From Calocera cornea HHB12733 (lineage: Eukaryota > Basidiomycota > Dacrymycetes > Dacrymycetales > Dacrymycetaceae), in NCBI GenBank assembly GCA_001632435.1, contig KV424149.1, positions 1 through 33,620 of the forward strand: a DNA stretch of 33,620 nucleotides. The letters are read 5' to 3'. The translations under genes were made by a program, and so were the position numbers. Shown piece by piece: positions 8,760 to 20,974 of the stretch (the stretch's first letter is position 1; each line of letters starts with the position of its first letter). The notes under the pieces were generated by a model, which made no database searches, was not told where the DNA came from, and worked only from the letters and a program-made list of their open reading frames with translations.

Positions 8760-11295
8760 CTACTGAGACGTGGATTGTATCGCACCCGACAATCCGAGGT
8801 ATTGCAAGAAGTTCTGAATGCTGACTTGCTCCTGTCGCTGGCGCTCAGCTTCCTCCCGCCTTCGCTGCTCCCTCTCCTCGTAGATACCGTGCAGCTGCTT
8901 GAGGCTGTTGATCGCAAAGTCCAGCGCCTGCTTGAGATTATCTTCCCCGTTGATCGAGTTCACATCAAGATTCGACAGCTGTTCGAAGGCAGCGTTGCTG
9001 CGCTGTTCGTCAGTCATCGCACTGCTGCTGTGCTTCTGTGCCATCTCGAGTGCCCGTTGCCTCCGACGCGCCTCGGCGACCGCGGAAAATGACTGCTGAG
9101 CTGACTGCGCGTGAAGCATATACTCTTCGGTCTTCATCACCGACCGGCTCAGGACCAAATGGGTGTGACGCTGATCGGGATTGTTCGCAATCAGGAACAT
9201 GGTCGAGTCCGTCATGTTGTCGAGGTCGCGGAACTAAACGAGCGCTTAATCAGCGTAGTCCATAGACCGCGACGGCTCGACTCACCTGTCTGACCAAGTT
9301 GCGCCACTTCTGTTCAAACTTCTGACGTCTCTTCCTGTCATCTGAAATGAAATTTGGATGAAAGTCGCCGTTCATCTCGGCGTCGGAGGGCTCGTCTAGC
9401 CAGACATCATCCTCGTCGTCCTCGCCTTCGGATTCGGTCTCTTGCGGTGCAGTGCTCTCGCCTGACTCGGAAGGCGGTCGGCGCGGAACACTTCGGCCGC
9501 GCGTCACACGAACAGGAGGCCGCGGCTCGTGGAGAGGGAGGGGAATATGCGATGGCGATGAAGCCACGGACGCCGGATATTGCAGTGGTAAGAATGGGTT
9601 GAGTGGTCCAGGATATGGTGAAGATGCAACAGAGTCGATGACAGATGGTGGTGGGCGCGGTGGGAGTGATGCAGGCAGTCCACGGAAATTCGGGGTTGGC
9701 GGAATAGGTGCCATGGGCCGAGGATATCCGCCGCCGGTTGATGGTGCAGGTAAGGGCGGTCCAGCGACCGAGGGTTCGCGAGATGGGTATGCTTCATATG
9801 GTACCAGAGTTGGATACCCTGCACCGTACTGAGTTGGCGGGTATGTAGGAACTGGAGCCGACAGGGATTGTGATTGTGCTTGCGAGCCGATTTGAAGTGC
9901 CATGAGCAGCTGATGGATGGAATTCGGACCCTCGGCTGGCAAGGCACTAGGTGGAGATCGGGGTGTGTTGGCAATGGACGTGTCCTGATCGGATTCGGTG
10001 GCTATAAGCACCGAGGATGCAAGCGGAGAATTCACGTCTTCCGGGATCTATACCAGGACGTCAGTTCTAGGCTACCACTCCAAAGATGATCCACCGACCT
10101 GCGAAACCACTTGCCACCCATTTCCTTCCTTGTCTCCATCATCATCCACTTCATCTCGATCGTCCACTAGCTTCGCTGGCTCCTTCACTTCTCGCAAGAC
10201 CATCGACGTGCTTGCAGTCTTCATCGATGGAGTATACTGCACAGCATCAAACGCAAACGGTGGTGACGCACTACTGGTACTGGAGGCTGTTGTTCCACTT
10301 TGGAGGGTAGAACCAGAGGTACTGGGGGAGACGGGATTCGAAGTTGGAAGAGGGACATCATAGGCCGGTGTTGGTTGCGTTACGGGTAGTCCTAGTAAGT
10401 AGCCAAGACGGGCGCTGCTGCTGGGGTTCAGGGGCCGTGCCCACGATTGGTCATTGCTGACAGGGGGATTTGGCAAAGGTCGTTCGGAGGCCGATCGACC
10501 GAGCTGCGTCGAATTCAGGGGAAGACGGTTCGCCGTAGGAGGGCTGCGCACAGGCGGGCCTGCTGAACGCTCTCTTGATAAAGCCGAGCCATCCTGAACA
10601 GAGAACGGGTTGGGCTGTCCTGGTAGGACTTGAAACGACATCGCCTTGCGGCCCCGATCGGTCATACTGCCGACGTTGAGACGCGAGTCCGACGCCGTTG
10701 GTTGCGCTCCCACATCGGCTCGTGCAAACTCTTTGAACTCGTTCATGAGTTCTCGCGTCAACGGCCACACCTGAGGGACGGTAAAGATCAATGTCTGCGG
10801 GGTGCCAACCTTGCCCACCTCTGGCTCGCTCTCGCTCTTGTATGCAGGCGCAGGCACTCTTGCTATCTGACGCCGGATGGGACTCGAGTCCTGAGATTTG
10901 GCAGCTGCAGGAGGCGTTGGTGCAGGGTCACTCGCAAGGCTTGAAGCATCGGCCATGGAAGAGGAGAGCAGGGAAAGCAACTGAGAATGCGATGTCGAAC
11001 GTGGCAGTCTGACCGTCCCCGTCGGTCCCGTATTCCAGACTGATCCGGCTAGATCATTCTGAGATCGACGAGAGTCCAAAGACGGCGGCCTGAGGTTGGG
11101 GCGTGAATACGTAGAAGGAGGAGAGGACGATTGTTGTGTGTTCATCGTGGTAGGCGTTGGTTGAGAGCTGCCGCTGCTGCCCCCTGAGTGATATAATTCA
11201 TCGAAGGGTTGACTCGACCGCTGCGCAGCCTCTGGCGCGCGTGTACCCCTATCAGATGCCCAAGGCTGCTGGCCGTTCGACGACGAGGTCGACAT
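8760..11295 (-). CDS. Unrecognised 810-aa protein, disordered with C-terminal coiled coil
   Basis: Three exons, 11295-10099, 10047-9286 and 9233-8760, with introns of 51 nt (GTCGGT...TATAG, branch-like CTGAC) and 52 nt (GTGAGT...TTTAG), all phase 0; start ATG at 11295. Most of the chain is Ser/Pro-rich. Three conserved-looking islands stand out: residues about 170-192 (IFTVPQVWPLTRELMNEFKE), an acidic block before SDDRKRRQKFEQKWRNLVRQ at the exon 2/3 junction, and the last 150 residues, which are helical and charged (AEARRRQRALEMAQK, then EEREQRRREEAERQRQEQ) and probably form a coiled coil. The middle has Pro/Tyr-rich repeats. I recognise no enzyme motif; a cytoplasmic scaffold or adaptor is a guess. 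The exon model is well supported by phase agreement. Confidence 0.78.
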
Positions 11296-12060
11296 TTGCT
11301 GCTGCGGAGGTGGAGATCAAGGCGCTGTCCGGGCAGTAGATATTGGTCAAAGCTCGGCAGTCCCAATTTTCACGAGAAGAAACTAGAAAGACCCTGGGTG
11401 GAGCGCACGCCGAAGAAGAGGATAAACGTCGAGAGAGGCGGCTGCCAAAACGCGTGTACGAGGAAAAGTAATGCGTCGCGATGGCCTGTGATGCGTATTT
11501 GCCTCGAGGCCGCTGCATGCCAACCCTTGTCCCACGCGATATAGCTTCCGCTCTCGTGTTTCCGACGTCACCCCTTGCGTTCGCCTGCTTACAACAGCAC
11601 CACCAGCGAGAACAACAGCGAACGGCCGGTCGGTACCGTAGGCAGGTATTGTCGATGAGTGGATGGAGCGGCAGAACGTAGTCGCAACAGTAAACGCAGA
11701 GAAACAATGAACGATCTCGGTCCGAGACATGACTGGAATGATAAGGGGTTTCCATCACCAAGCTTAAACCGTTAACTGCATAAGCTATGCCAGGGGCGCT
11801 TCGGGGGAAGACGGGTGGGAACAAGTGCCCGAAAAATGAGAATTGTCCATTGAAACGATGCTACAATACATGCGGTTGTCTATGATGCTAGAGGGTGATC
11901 AATCATGCCGGGAATGAAGGAGTCCATGCGAAGATGCAATGCTGAAACTGGGAATGTCCATGTTGAATGGGAGTTGGGGGTCTACTTATCCGCTGGTGGC
12001 ATATGCCTGTATGATTCTATAGTGGGAAATCCTGTAGCTTGTCGTAGTTCTAGAGGGGTG
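11296..12060. other. Intergenic region of about 765 bp
   Basis: It should contain the promoter of the 810-aa gene and the 3' end of the esterase-like gene. Short overlapping frames on both strands look noncoding, and I see no repeat or RNA gene. Confidence 0.5.
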
Positions 12061-13521
12061 TCAGCGAGAGCCATACATATCCAACGGCAGCGGCTTACGA
12101 TACAGTATCATGTCTCCCCACAGGTAGGCGGACGGTAATGCACCGGGGTGCAGCTGGTCTTTTTGGTGTGCATGCTGCCCGAGCAGCAGGTTTCCCCAAT
12201 TGCTGTATCCCACATCATCTACACCGTTCAATCTGGAGCTCTTCTTCCACGCGCGGTACGCCTTCGGGTTCTCCAAATGCCAGGGCTGAGGCATGAACAG
12301 ACTTCTGGCTGCATGATCTAGCTGTAGGAGGCGATTATGATGGAAGAACGGTCGATGCACATCCGGATTGTCCCAGCTCCAGCCCATGAACCAGTCAATT
12401 TTGGCGTTGCCATCGCTCGGCCAATGGGAGGATCTCCAGACGACCTCGGAAGTGGGCCAAATATCCTTGGCTTCGCGGACAACGGCCGCAACGCGTTGTC
12501 TCCACCACTCTAAGCGCTCAGAGGAGAGGTCGGTGATAGTGGTCTCGTGCGCGTCGAGGTCGTCCCGAGCCCATTTGGCAACATCCCACATGGTGCTGCT
12601 GAGTTCGATGAGGTCAGGTACAGGGTAGCGAGCATGGGACGCTAGGCCACCTTCTGCTTCTGGAAGAGCCAGTTGCTCGAGGAGCGGGACAGCGATGGCC
12701 TGCATGCGCTGTTCCAACAGTCCGGGCGGGTTGTACTGATCCTTGGTGCGCCAATAGTCGGTGTCGTCCATCCTGCACAACCATCAGAAAATGCGCAGCC
12801 TCGGCAATGAATCTGCCCACCCCCAGTGGAATATGGACACGACGGCGAAATCCCATTCAGGGACATAGCATATCCTGGGCCTGCTGGTATTCTCCTTGTC
12901 CCTCAACCAGTCCTCCCAATTCTCGCGATCAGCCCACTCGGGGGCTATCCACTCCTTTGGAATCTGGTTGAACAGGTCCCACTTGTGCCCGCGGTTGACC
13001 TGGACAGCGTCCTTGCCGAGGAGCTGGCAGAACTGCTCGACGGTGTTGCGCGTGACGGAGTCGCCGATGAGTAGGACAGTGCGGTTGTGGAGGAAGGGGA
13101 GGAGGTCGGCAGAGAGCGAGGCGGGGTAGGGGTGCAGTCCTGCGGTGCGGATGTCGAGCGATTCGCGCAGGGCGCGCATGAGCGGCGGCGGGGTGCATGA
13201 CCCGTCGGTCGTATTCCGGCCAGGGGAGGGGTGGAGCGGAGAGAACGGGCGCCAGATGTTTTCTTCGGGGACGTCTGTGTTGACGTTCAGGCGGCCGTAG
13301 GACTGCCAGGGGTCACATGGGGGTGGTGAGGGAGCGGGGCGGAACGCTGCGTCAAGGAGGCGCGGGATGAAGCATATGGAGAGGAGACAGGCGAGTGAAG
13401 CGAGGAAAGGAACGAGGAAGGACCTGCGGTGTAGTTTTATACCCTTTGGGGAGGTTGGGCGCCAAGTGTTCTGAATGATTGGAGAGTAGCTATATGCTGG
13501 GTATGCCTTGTTTGAGAGCAT
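12061..13521 (-). CDS. SGNH/PC-esterase-like type II membrane protein
   Basis: Two exons, 13521-12821 and 12772-12061, with a 48-nt intron (GTGGGC...GTGCAG) splitting a Gly codon; 470 aa from ATG 13521. A single hydrophobic segment at about residues 34-58 (SFLVPFLASLACLLSICFI) after a basic N-terminus predicts a type II membrane protein facing the secretory lumen. LLIGDSVTRNT at about 150-160 carries the GDS nucleophile block (Ser155) shared by GDSL/SGNH and PC-esterase (trichome-birefringence-like) families, which acylate or deacylate cell-surface glycans. The second exon is rich in Trp (WWRQR, WFMGWSWDN, YSNWGN), as expected for a carbohydrate-facing protein. I cannot place the catalytic Asp-His pair with confidence. 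A Golgi glycan O-acetyl modification role is inference from the family. Confidence 0.75.
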
Positions 13522-14533
13522 GGAGGAGAGAGAGCAGGAGGTGGGGGAGGGCGGGGGAGGCTGCTGGCGAAGAGTGCGTGCAGTGTGCCTGTATGTCTCT
13601 GCATCATGTCACCACCACTGGGTCGCCCTCTCCTCCGAAGGATTGATTTGCGGTGCAACCCGGGAGAGTGGAGCCCGTAATAGAAGCGAATGAAGGTGAT
13701 ACGCTGGTACGAACACACCCATGGCCCATGGGCACACACTCGATTGATCGGGAAGGTAAGACGCGGGGCGCGGACGGGCGACGCGGTGATGATGATGGCC
13801 CAGGCGCGAGACCCTGACGTCATCACCCGCAGCCCGTTGCCCTTCCGTGCACAAGAAGCACACACCCGCCGTGGCAACCAGAAAGAGCCACCTAGTGGGT
13901 TTGGCACCCCGTTTTATCATCCCGGCTTTGCGCGACTCGTAGGTTGCAGCCGCACTGAGCGCCGCTGCAGATGGATGAAACGCCGTTCTGCGCAAAGAGG
14001 AGGACAGCGGGCGCATCGCGCTGCGAATGTCCGAGAGTACCGGGGAACGCTCAGGGGGCACGGCCCAGGCGCGTCTATTTCTGGGGAACAACCCCGAGCC
14101 CATTGGATCGGACTTTGGACGAAGGACGAAGCGGGAACATGCGGTGCAGTGCATCTCATACCACTAGAAGCGCGTGTTTCTGGAGTACTGTTTTCGTTGC
14201 CGTGGCATGCGATAGTCGTGAACCTGGTTGGTCGAGTCGGGATCCCGGATGTTGAAGTGTGAAGAATAGTTGCGTCAGTTTGGACGGCGCAGTTGCGCAG
14301 CTCCATTTATTATTAGGTGAACCATGAAGATGAGGCTGTAGAGAGAAGCGCATGAGGAGAGAGTGATTCTGATAGGGGACCAGCGGGATCAACTTAATTG
14401 ACAAACCTGCTCAGGGTTCACTTTGACCGACGATCGCCTCCCACCACAGGCGCAGGAGCCAGAGCAGCAACATTCCCAGCGGCGGTCTCGACTCGACACT
14501 GCAAGACGCACACCCGCACACACGTAGGGCAGT
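13522..14533. promoter_or_regulatory. Shared divergent intergenic region
   Basis: About 1 kb separates the esterase-like gene (minus) from the Rex1-like gene (plus), so both promoters should be here. Open frames in it are shadows without protein character. A small palindrome, CCCATG GCC CATGGG, is at 13718-13732. No motif can be tied to a regulator. Confidence 0.45.
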
Positions 14534-16840
14534 ATGAAGCGCACAGACCGCCCGTCGTCCTCTGCCTCCTCGCCGTCCACCTCTCCGCAGCTCAAGCGCC
14601 AGAAGGTCCCCGCACCGGCCTCACTGGCACAAGCCCTGCCGCCGAGCAAGGCAGAGCAGCACATGCTCGCGGGCGTGCAGCGCAGCCTCGCGGACGCAGC
14701 CGCGCTCAGGGAGGCGAGCAAGGAGAATGGCAATGGCAACGGGCAGGAGGGGTGGACGAAGGTCGACAGGGGCAAGATGAAGAAGCAGATCAAAAAGCAG
14801 CAGAGGCTCGAGGTGCGTTTCTGCCTAAGGCCATGTGAGGTGTACGTTGACGATGGGGACTAGGCGAACCCGCCCGTGTTCAAGTATATGGTGCCTGGGC
14901 TGAAGAACAGAAGGGATCCGGTCTCGATAGATGTGCGTTGGCCTCCAGCTTACAGCGGAGCAAGCTAACCTGGGCTTGTTGTAGAGCCTACGGGACTTTA
15001 CCCTCTCCCTTCTCTGCGACATGCCTGCTCAGCAATGGATCGTAGCAGAGGTGCGCCCAGCATACATCCGATCCCATGCTCGACCTGACGTTTCCCCAGA
15101 ACCCCCGCTCAATAACGCACGTCCTGGCCCTCTTCATCCCCGGCATCCTCGCCTCCGACCTGGGCCTGTCCAAGCCCTCCCCCTCCGCCCCCGCCATGCC
15201 TCTCGAGCTCCCCCGCCTCCCCCTTCCCGCACCAGCATCGACGCAGCTGCCCGTCCTCCACACGCTCTTCTCGCACGCATGCCCGACCCGCGCTCCAGGA
15301 GAACAGTACAAGATGCACTCGTTTATCGCGCAGTTCCTGCAGTGCCCGCTCGCGGGGGACGAGGCCAAGACGCGGCATGAGCAGCGGCAAGCGCGTGAGC
15401 CTTCCTGTCACTTCGTACTTCGTGTGCTGATGAGCCGCATAGAGGAGCAGCAGTCGAAGCTCACCCCAGCGGACCTCGTCCTCACCTACCCCCAGATGAA
15501 GGAGAACGACTACCCGATCCCGACATACCTGCGGCTGCACCTCCGTGGTGCGCCTTCACCCTCGATACCCGACCCCTCCGCCCAGCTAGAGCCGGGGTGG
15601 ATCGAGACCCCCCAGAACATGGATACCCCTGCGCAGTATACGCTTCTGGCGATCGACTGCGAGATGTGCGAGACGACGGCTGGGCAGGAGCTCGCGCGCG
15701 TGTCCATCATTGACGGCGCGACGAATGCGGAGATATACGATACAATGGTCATGCCTGAGCACGCGATCACGGACTACCAGACGCGCTACTCTGGTGTCAC
15801 CGAGGCTAAACTCAAGGGCGTCACCACCACACTCGCTGATGTGCAGCAGCACTTGCTCACGCTCCTGCACCCGGATACGATCCTGCTCGGCCACTCGCTG
15901 GAGAATGACCTGAAGGTGCTCAAACTGTGCCATCCGCGGAACGCCGACACATCGGTGCTGTACCACCACCCTCGGGGAGGGCCGTACAAGCCCGGTCTGA
16001 AGTGGCTCGCCCAGCGCTGGATGGGGAAGGAGATCCAGAAGAATGACGGGAAGGAGGGCGAGCAGGGGGGACACGATCCGGAGGAGGACGCGAAGACGAG
16101 CTTGGAGCTGTTCCAGCTCAAGTTGGAGAGAGGTGCGCCTTGGTCGGTAGATTATCAGGAGGAGATGCTGACCTAGCATAGGAGCTGCGTTTGGCGAGTT
16201 TCAGCAGGACGTCGAGTCGATATTCGAGAAGATGGCGCGGCCGAGCGGGAAGAGGCATGCTGGAGCTACCTCGGCAGTCGTGGACCACGGTCACCCGGCA
16301 CAATGGCACGGTGCGAAGGCGACGACCGCGGTTGCGTGCACGAACGACGACGAGGTTGTTGACGGAGTTGTGGACGTGATCGGGAAGCACGACTTTGTCT
16401 TTGCGCGCATGATGGACCTCTCGCACGCTGTTGGGTGGACGACCACGAAGAGCGCGAGTCAGTTCACGATGGCGAACATCGATCGCACTGCGTCACCCGC
16501 AGGACATCCGGAGTCGTCGGACGAGGCGGTCAAGAAAGCGTTTGCCGAGCTGAATGAGCGCCTCACCCGCCTGCACCACTCCCTCCCCAAATCCACCGCG
16601 ATCATCCTCATGACAGGCCACTCCGACCCGCGCAAGATCGTCGCGCTCAACGCGCGCAAGCAGAACTGGGAGCAGCAGTGGCGCAAGACGAACGACGTGC
16701 TCAAGATACCCAAGGAGGAGTGGTGGACGTCGGAGGACGACCGGAGCCTGGCGGGCGAGGTGGAGAAGGCCAAGGCGGGACTCGCGTTCTTTTGTATTAC
16801 GAGACATGCGCCTGTAGTTGCTGCGGCGGAGACGATATGA
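14534..16840 (+). CDS. REX1: Rex1/Rnh70-like DEDDh 3'-5' RNA exonuclease
   Basis: Six exons: 14534-14812, 14864-14932, 14985-15050, 15100-15394, 15443-16132 and 16182-16840; introns of 48-52 nt, all phases agree; 685 aa. The exonuclease core has Exo I AIDCEMCE (Asp308, Glu310), Exo II HSLENDLKVL (Asp392) and Exo III HDPEEDAKTSLEL (His447, Asp452), the full DEDDh set for two-metal 3'-5' hydrolysis. The N-terminus has a KRQK basic patch and a Lys-rich stretch near the end of exon 1, fitting a nuclear protein. Yeast Rex1/Rnh70 trims 3' ends of 5S rRNA, 5.8S rRNA and tRNA precursors; the same role is inferred here. Intron 4 (15395-15442, 48 nt) contains no stop and keeps frame, so a retained form would add 16 residues. 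The join ERG-AAFGEF across intron 5 matches the family. Confidence 0.92.
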
Positions 16841-18422
16841 TCATGACCTTGTGATGACAGACGCGGCTTGTTAGAAGTGAACTGCTGGGTTGATGTCACC
16901 CTGTCTCAAGATCAAAAGTTGATGGAGTGTTATGCTCATTGTAGGACAGTAGCGCTGTGTGTCGACTGTTGCTATGATGGCTGATTCAAGGAAGAGCAGC
17001 ATGCCTGTTTCCTTCAACTTCAGATTGTAACAAACAGCAAAAGAAGGTCTGCAGTGGCTGATCCACGCCGTTGTCGTCTAATGATGGACAGGGCTGTAGG
17101 GTCAGCAGTCACGGACAGCGAGCTGGTGAAATGACAGCCTGTGTGGTGGGGAGGACTCTGGAAGAATGACGTTGTTCGCTCGTGGAAGGGAAGCCTTTGG
17201 GAGACTCGTGGGAGGGGGCCAAGCTCGCAGAGAGTTCTGTCAGCAACTTAGGTGAGCAGGGCGATGGACAGCAGCCAGAATGTCAGCCCGGTGGAGGAGC
17301 CAGTCCACCAGCAGTCCACCCGGGGGGCGGGACCCCTGAGCGCACCTCGAGGCCGCCCCGCCACCCGCCACCCGGCCCCGCCGCTCCCACACGGCCGCGG
17401 CAGCCCCACGTGCCCAGGGAGCGGGAGAACGTCTGGCCGGGGCGTGGCACGGGCCTCCGCTTGGCTGTGCTGTGATTTGCTGCTGGCGGGCTGGGCTGGG
17501 CGAACCGGGTCGGGTGGGAGGGCCGGGCGCTCACCGGGCCTGGGCGGAGGCAGACGGCCGGGCGCGGCACAGTCAGTCCAGTCCGTCTGTCACCCGTCAC
17601 GGCGGGAGGGGAAATGCCTCCAGCCTCAGGGGACGGCCTCATTAACTCCAGTGTCAGTAGAGTGTCTCGCGTGGCCGCCCGGGGCTCGGCGTGGGGAAAA
17701 CGAGCCGACCGATCATGATCGACGGGTGGGGCAGGGCGTGCGCTGGCAGGCAAGGGCCCGGGGATTCGCCGGGCGAGCCGGGGTGGTGGAGGGCGGGAAG
17801 CTAAAATTGCGTGTCTTGGGGGGGGTGGGCGTGACTGGTCGGGCCCCACCCCATGTGCGGGAATTTCGCTGTGCGTGTGTGGGTGTGGGGAGTGTGTGGG
17901 TGGTAAGCAGTGTGCATTGAGATCGCTGGGAGGAGTGTGTTGCGTTTACGCCGTGAGGGGCAGGGTCGGCCGACACGCGGCGGCCGGGGTGTGCGCACGC
18001 TGACGCGCGGTGCTGGCAGGGTGTGCACGGCGGGGCGGGGGCATCTGTGTGTGGGCGGAGGCTTGTGCCGTGTGGTTAGGTGCGCCTCCGCCTCCGCCTG
18101 CGCGTGGCCGAGGGGCGGCTCTCCCGCCTATGGACTGTACGAGAGCGGGCGACCCCCGACCCCCGGACGGAGCCGCCTGCCTGGCAGGTATTATTACTAC
18201 TCTCGATCCGCGGGCGCGGGGTGCCCCCGTGCCCCCGCCCGCGCCCCTGCCCTTCCCTCGAGCGTCGTGCGTGTTCCCACCTGCCTTGTGCGCGTGTGCG
18301 GTGCGTCGGCACAGTCAGCAAGTGAGCGCCGCGCGCGCCCGAGCCCCCCGATCGCCGACTCCGACTCCGACTCCGACTCCGACCCGCTCCCGCTCCCGCC
18401 CCGCCCCAAGGAGGGCGGCGTG
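16841..18422. other. GC-rich intergenic region and upstream region
   Basis: About 1.6 kb becomes very GC-rich from 17280 on. Many overlapping frames are open on both strands, but all are Pro/Arg/Gly-rich compositional shadows. At 18358-18384 there are four to five CTCCGA units. It probably contains the 3' end of the exonuclease gene and a long 5' leader or promoter of the zinc-finger gene, and possibly a missed first exon. Confidence 0.45.
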
Positions 18423-20974
18423 ATGGCGCTGCGCCCGCCGTGTACTTAAGCGACGGCCGAGTGTGACTGTGGACGGCTTTCGCCCCTCACCTTCCTCGTC
18501 CCCGCCCCCGCCCGCGCCGAGCTCGCTCCCGCCGCTCCCGTCCTTCGCAGGCGCACCCTCCGCACCGGGCTCAACCATCCACGCCGCCGCCTCCACCCCC
18601 GCCGCCTCCCTCGCACAGCTCCTCTCAGCCTCATACACAGAGCTCGACGCAATCCGCAAGGAGCTCTCACACGAGAAACGCCGCGCAGACCGCGCAGAGA
18701 AGCTATATGCCCACTGCACAGAGCCAGACCCCGCACTCGCCGCCCGCCGCTGGGCAGACATGGAGGCCCGCGCAGAGCGTGCAGAGCGCGCCCGCGACGA
18801 CCTCGAGCACCGCGTCCTCAAGATGCGCCAGGGCTGGCACGAGCTCGAAAAGTACCTCGCCATGCTCGAGGTCCGCTCCGCCGACGCCCGCGCCGCCTTT
18901 GCACGCACCTTCAGGGACATCCTCCTCGACGACCCGCACGCCCTCGGCCACGGCCTCGGCAAGCCGGGCACGGGCTCCCCGGCGAGACCCATCCCGGCCT
19001 CCTCCCTCCTCGCCGCCTCCTCCTCCAGCTCGGCCTTCGGCGCAGAGCTCAGCATCTCAGACCCGCGCCGCACCGCCCTCCCCTTCCCCTCCGCACCGCC
19101 CTCCCACCTCTACCCGCACCGCGGGCCAGGAATGGGCCACGGGGTCATCCCGCAGGTCCGCAGGCGGCAGGACTCGGCCGGCTCGTCCTCCGTCGCCGGC
19201 GGCCCGCTCAAGCGGCAGAGAGACGAGTACTACGCACCGAGCGCCACGTCCGCCGGGAGCGGGGGCGCCGCGCACACCCAGCCGAACACGACCGTGCCAC
19301 AGCTCACGCGCGGGCTGGCAAACGCCATCCCGCTCGTGAGCGGGCCCGCCCTCTTCCACTCCCGCCAGGGGCCGCTCTCGCCTAGCAGCACTTTGGCCCC
19401 GGCCACCGCGGGCACCCAGCCGACCGCGACGAGCAGCAAGCAGCCGTTTCCAGCCCCGTCCCCCGCGCTAGGGGCAAAAGATCCGGCCAAGGACGTGCTG
19501 AAGGAGCGCCCTACGCCGCTGGCAGCACCCGCGGTAGCAGCGGCACCAGATGGGATGGACGTCGACCCGGATCTGGCTACCCTCTCCCAGCGCACTGCAC
19601 GCCGGCCCCCCGCGCCTGCCGGGCAAGCGGGGCCTTCGCGCTCACGCACCCACTCGGTCTCGGACCACCGCACGAGCCATATCTCCGAGAGCGAGGACGA
19701 GATCGAGAGCGTGCGGGGGGACGATGGCGACGGCGACGAGATCGACGGGGACCAGGTAAGGGATACGGATGCGGATGCGGACGGGGACGGGGACGGGGAC
19801 GAGCCGATGGACAGCGAGGACGATCTGGACGAGATGATCCTCGCTGCTGCCGACCCTGGGCGGCGCTCGCGCTCCCACTCGCACGGCGGCGGGCAGCACA
19901 GGAAGCACCGAGGCTCCCAGCCGTCCAACTCTGGCCCGGCGACGCCGCACGGCGGGAGTGGCGAGTACGAGCGCCCGGTCGGCAAGGGGAACGCCGGGGC
20001 CGCCCCGCCGGGGACGCTCAATGACAGGGGCGAGCGGTGCTGCTTGCATTGTAAGCTTCCGGGGAAATACAAGGACGGCAAGTGCGTGGAGAAGTGGGGC
20101 CCGGGGCCCATGGGCCCGGGCACGGTGTGCGATCGGTGCGTTTGCGTTTGCGTTTGCGTCTTGTTCCCTGCTTGGGTGGGACAGTTGGATGGTGTGCTGA
20201 CGCGGGTGTGCGTGCAGGTGCAGGAAGAAGATCCGCCGGACGGAGAAGCGCGACGGGGCGGGCTCGCAGCCGTCCTCCCAGTCCCAGTCCCAGTCCCAGC
20301 CGCAGTCCCTGTCCCAGCCCCTGCCGAGCTCGCAGTCCCAGAACCTCTCCGCCTCCACCCTCTCCTCCCACTCGCACTCGGCCAGCTCTACCCTGGCCAG
20401 CATCGACTACTCCTCCCAGTCCCAGTCCCAGTCCCAGTCCCAACAACAACAACACCCAGACGGGCTCTCCGCGCACGCGCGAGACCCGCACAGCAACGAG
20501 CTGTCCTCCCAGCCTTCGGGCACCCCTCACCTCGCGCAGCAGGCACACAAGACCACCGTGTCCATGTCCTCTGCCGGGGCGGGCCTACCAATGCGCCGTG
20601 TGCAGAGCGACGTCTCGCCGAGCTCGTTCCCCTCGCTCCCGCCCGCCCCGCCGAGCAGCACCACCACGCGCACGCCCGTGTCGGACATGCGCTCCGCAGC
20701 GCCCGACTCGCGCCTCCTCTCCCCGCCGCAGCCACACACCGGCCACCCGCAAGTGCCCAGCGCGAGCTACACCAGCTCCTCCTCCTCCGGGTCCAGCGCC
20801 GTCCGCGAGCTCATGGCGGAGAAGTACCTCCCCCCGCCGGAGACGCGCGCGTTCGGCCAGCCCTGGATGCACAGCCGCGCGGTCTACCCGCCGCAGGGGC
20901 GCGCCGAGCCGCAGCACGGGAAGGAGCGCGCGGAGGGCATAAAGCAGGAGCATGTTGGCGTCGAGCTCCTGTGA
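18423..20974 (+). CDS. Coiled-coil protein with GATA-like zinc finger, putative regulator
   Basis: The main frame (stop at 18421-18423) is open to the donor at 20136; an 82-nt intron (20136-20217) joins to 20218-20974. No ATG lies between the stop and clear protein. One workable model is ATG 18423, exon 18423-18441, intron 18442-18550, then 18551 onward, giving 786 aa; the 5' end is uncertain. After a Pro/Ser-rich start comes a charged coiled coil (about 18610-18920). A long disordered region follows with an Asp/Glu tract (about 19690-19840). A finger at 20038-20229 reads CLHC, 25 residues, CDRC, with KWGPGPMGPGTV before the second pair, like the W..GP.G..TLCNAC part of GATA fingers, then basic RKKIRR. 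The intron splits CDR-CRK. The C-terminus has SQSQ repeats. DNA binding as a transcription factor is inferred. Confidence 0.78.
20279..20446 (+). repeat. Coding CAGTCC-type short repeats (Ser-Gln)
   Basis: Runs of CAGTCC units at about 20279-20340 and 20416-20440 encode Ser-Gln tracts in the last exon of the zinc-finger gene, followed by a CAA run (poly-Gln). Such tracts vary in length between strains in many fungi and here add a flexible segment after the finger. Confidence 0.7.

Noticed and set aside
17182..18449. Long overlapping frames on both strands
   Set aside because: They are a by-product of very high GC content: Pro/Arg/Gly-rich, mutually overlapping, without motifs.
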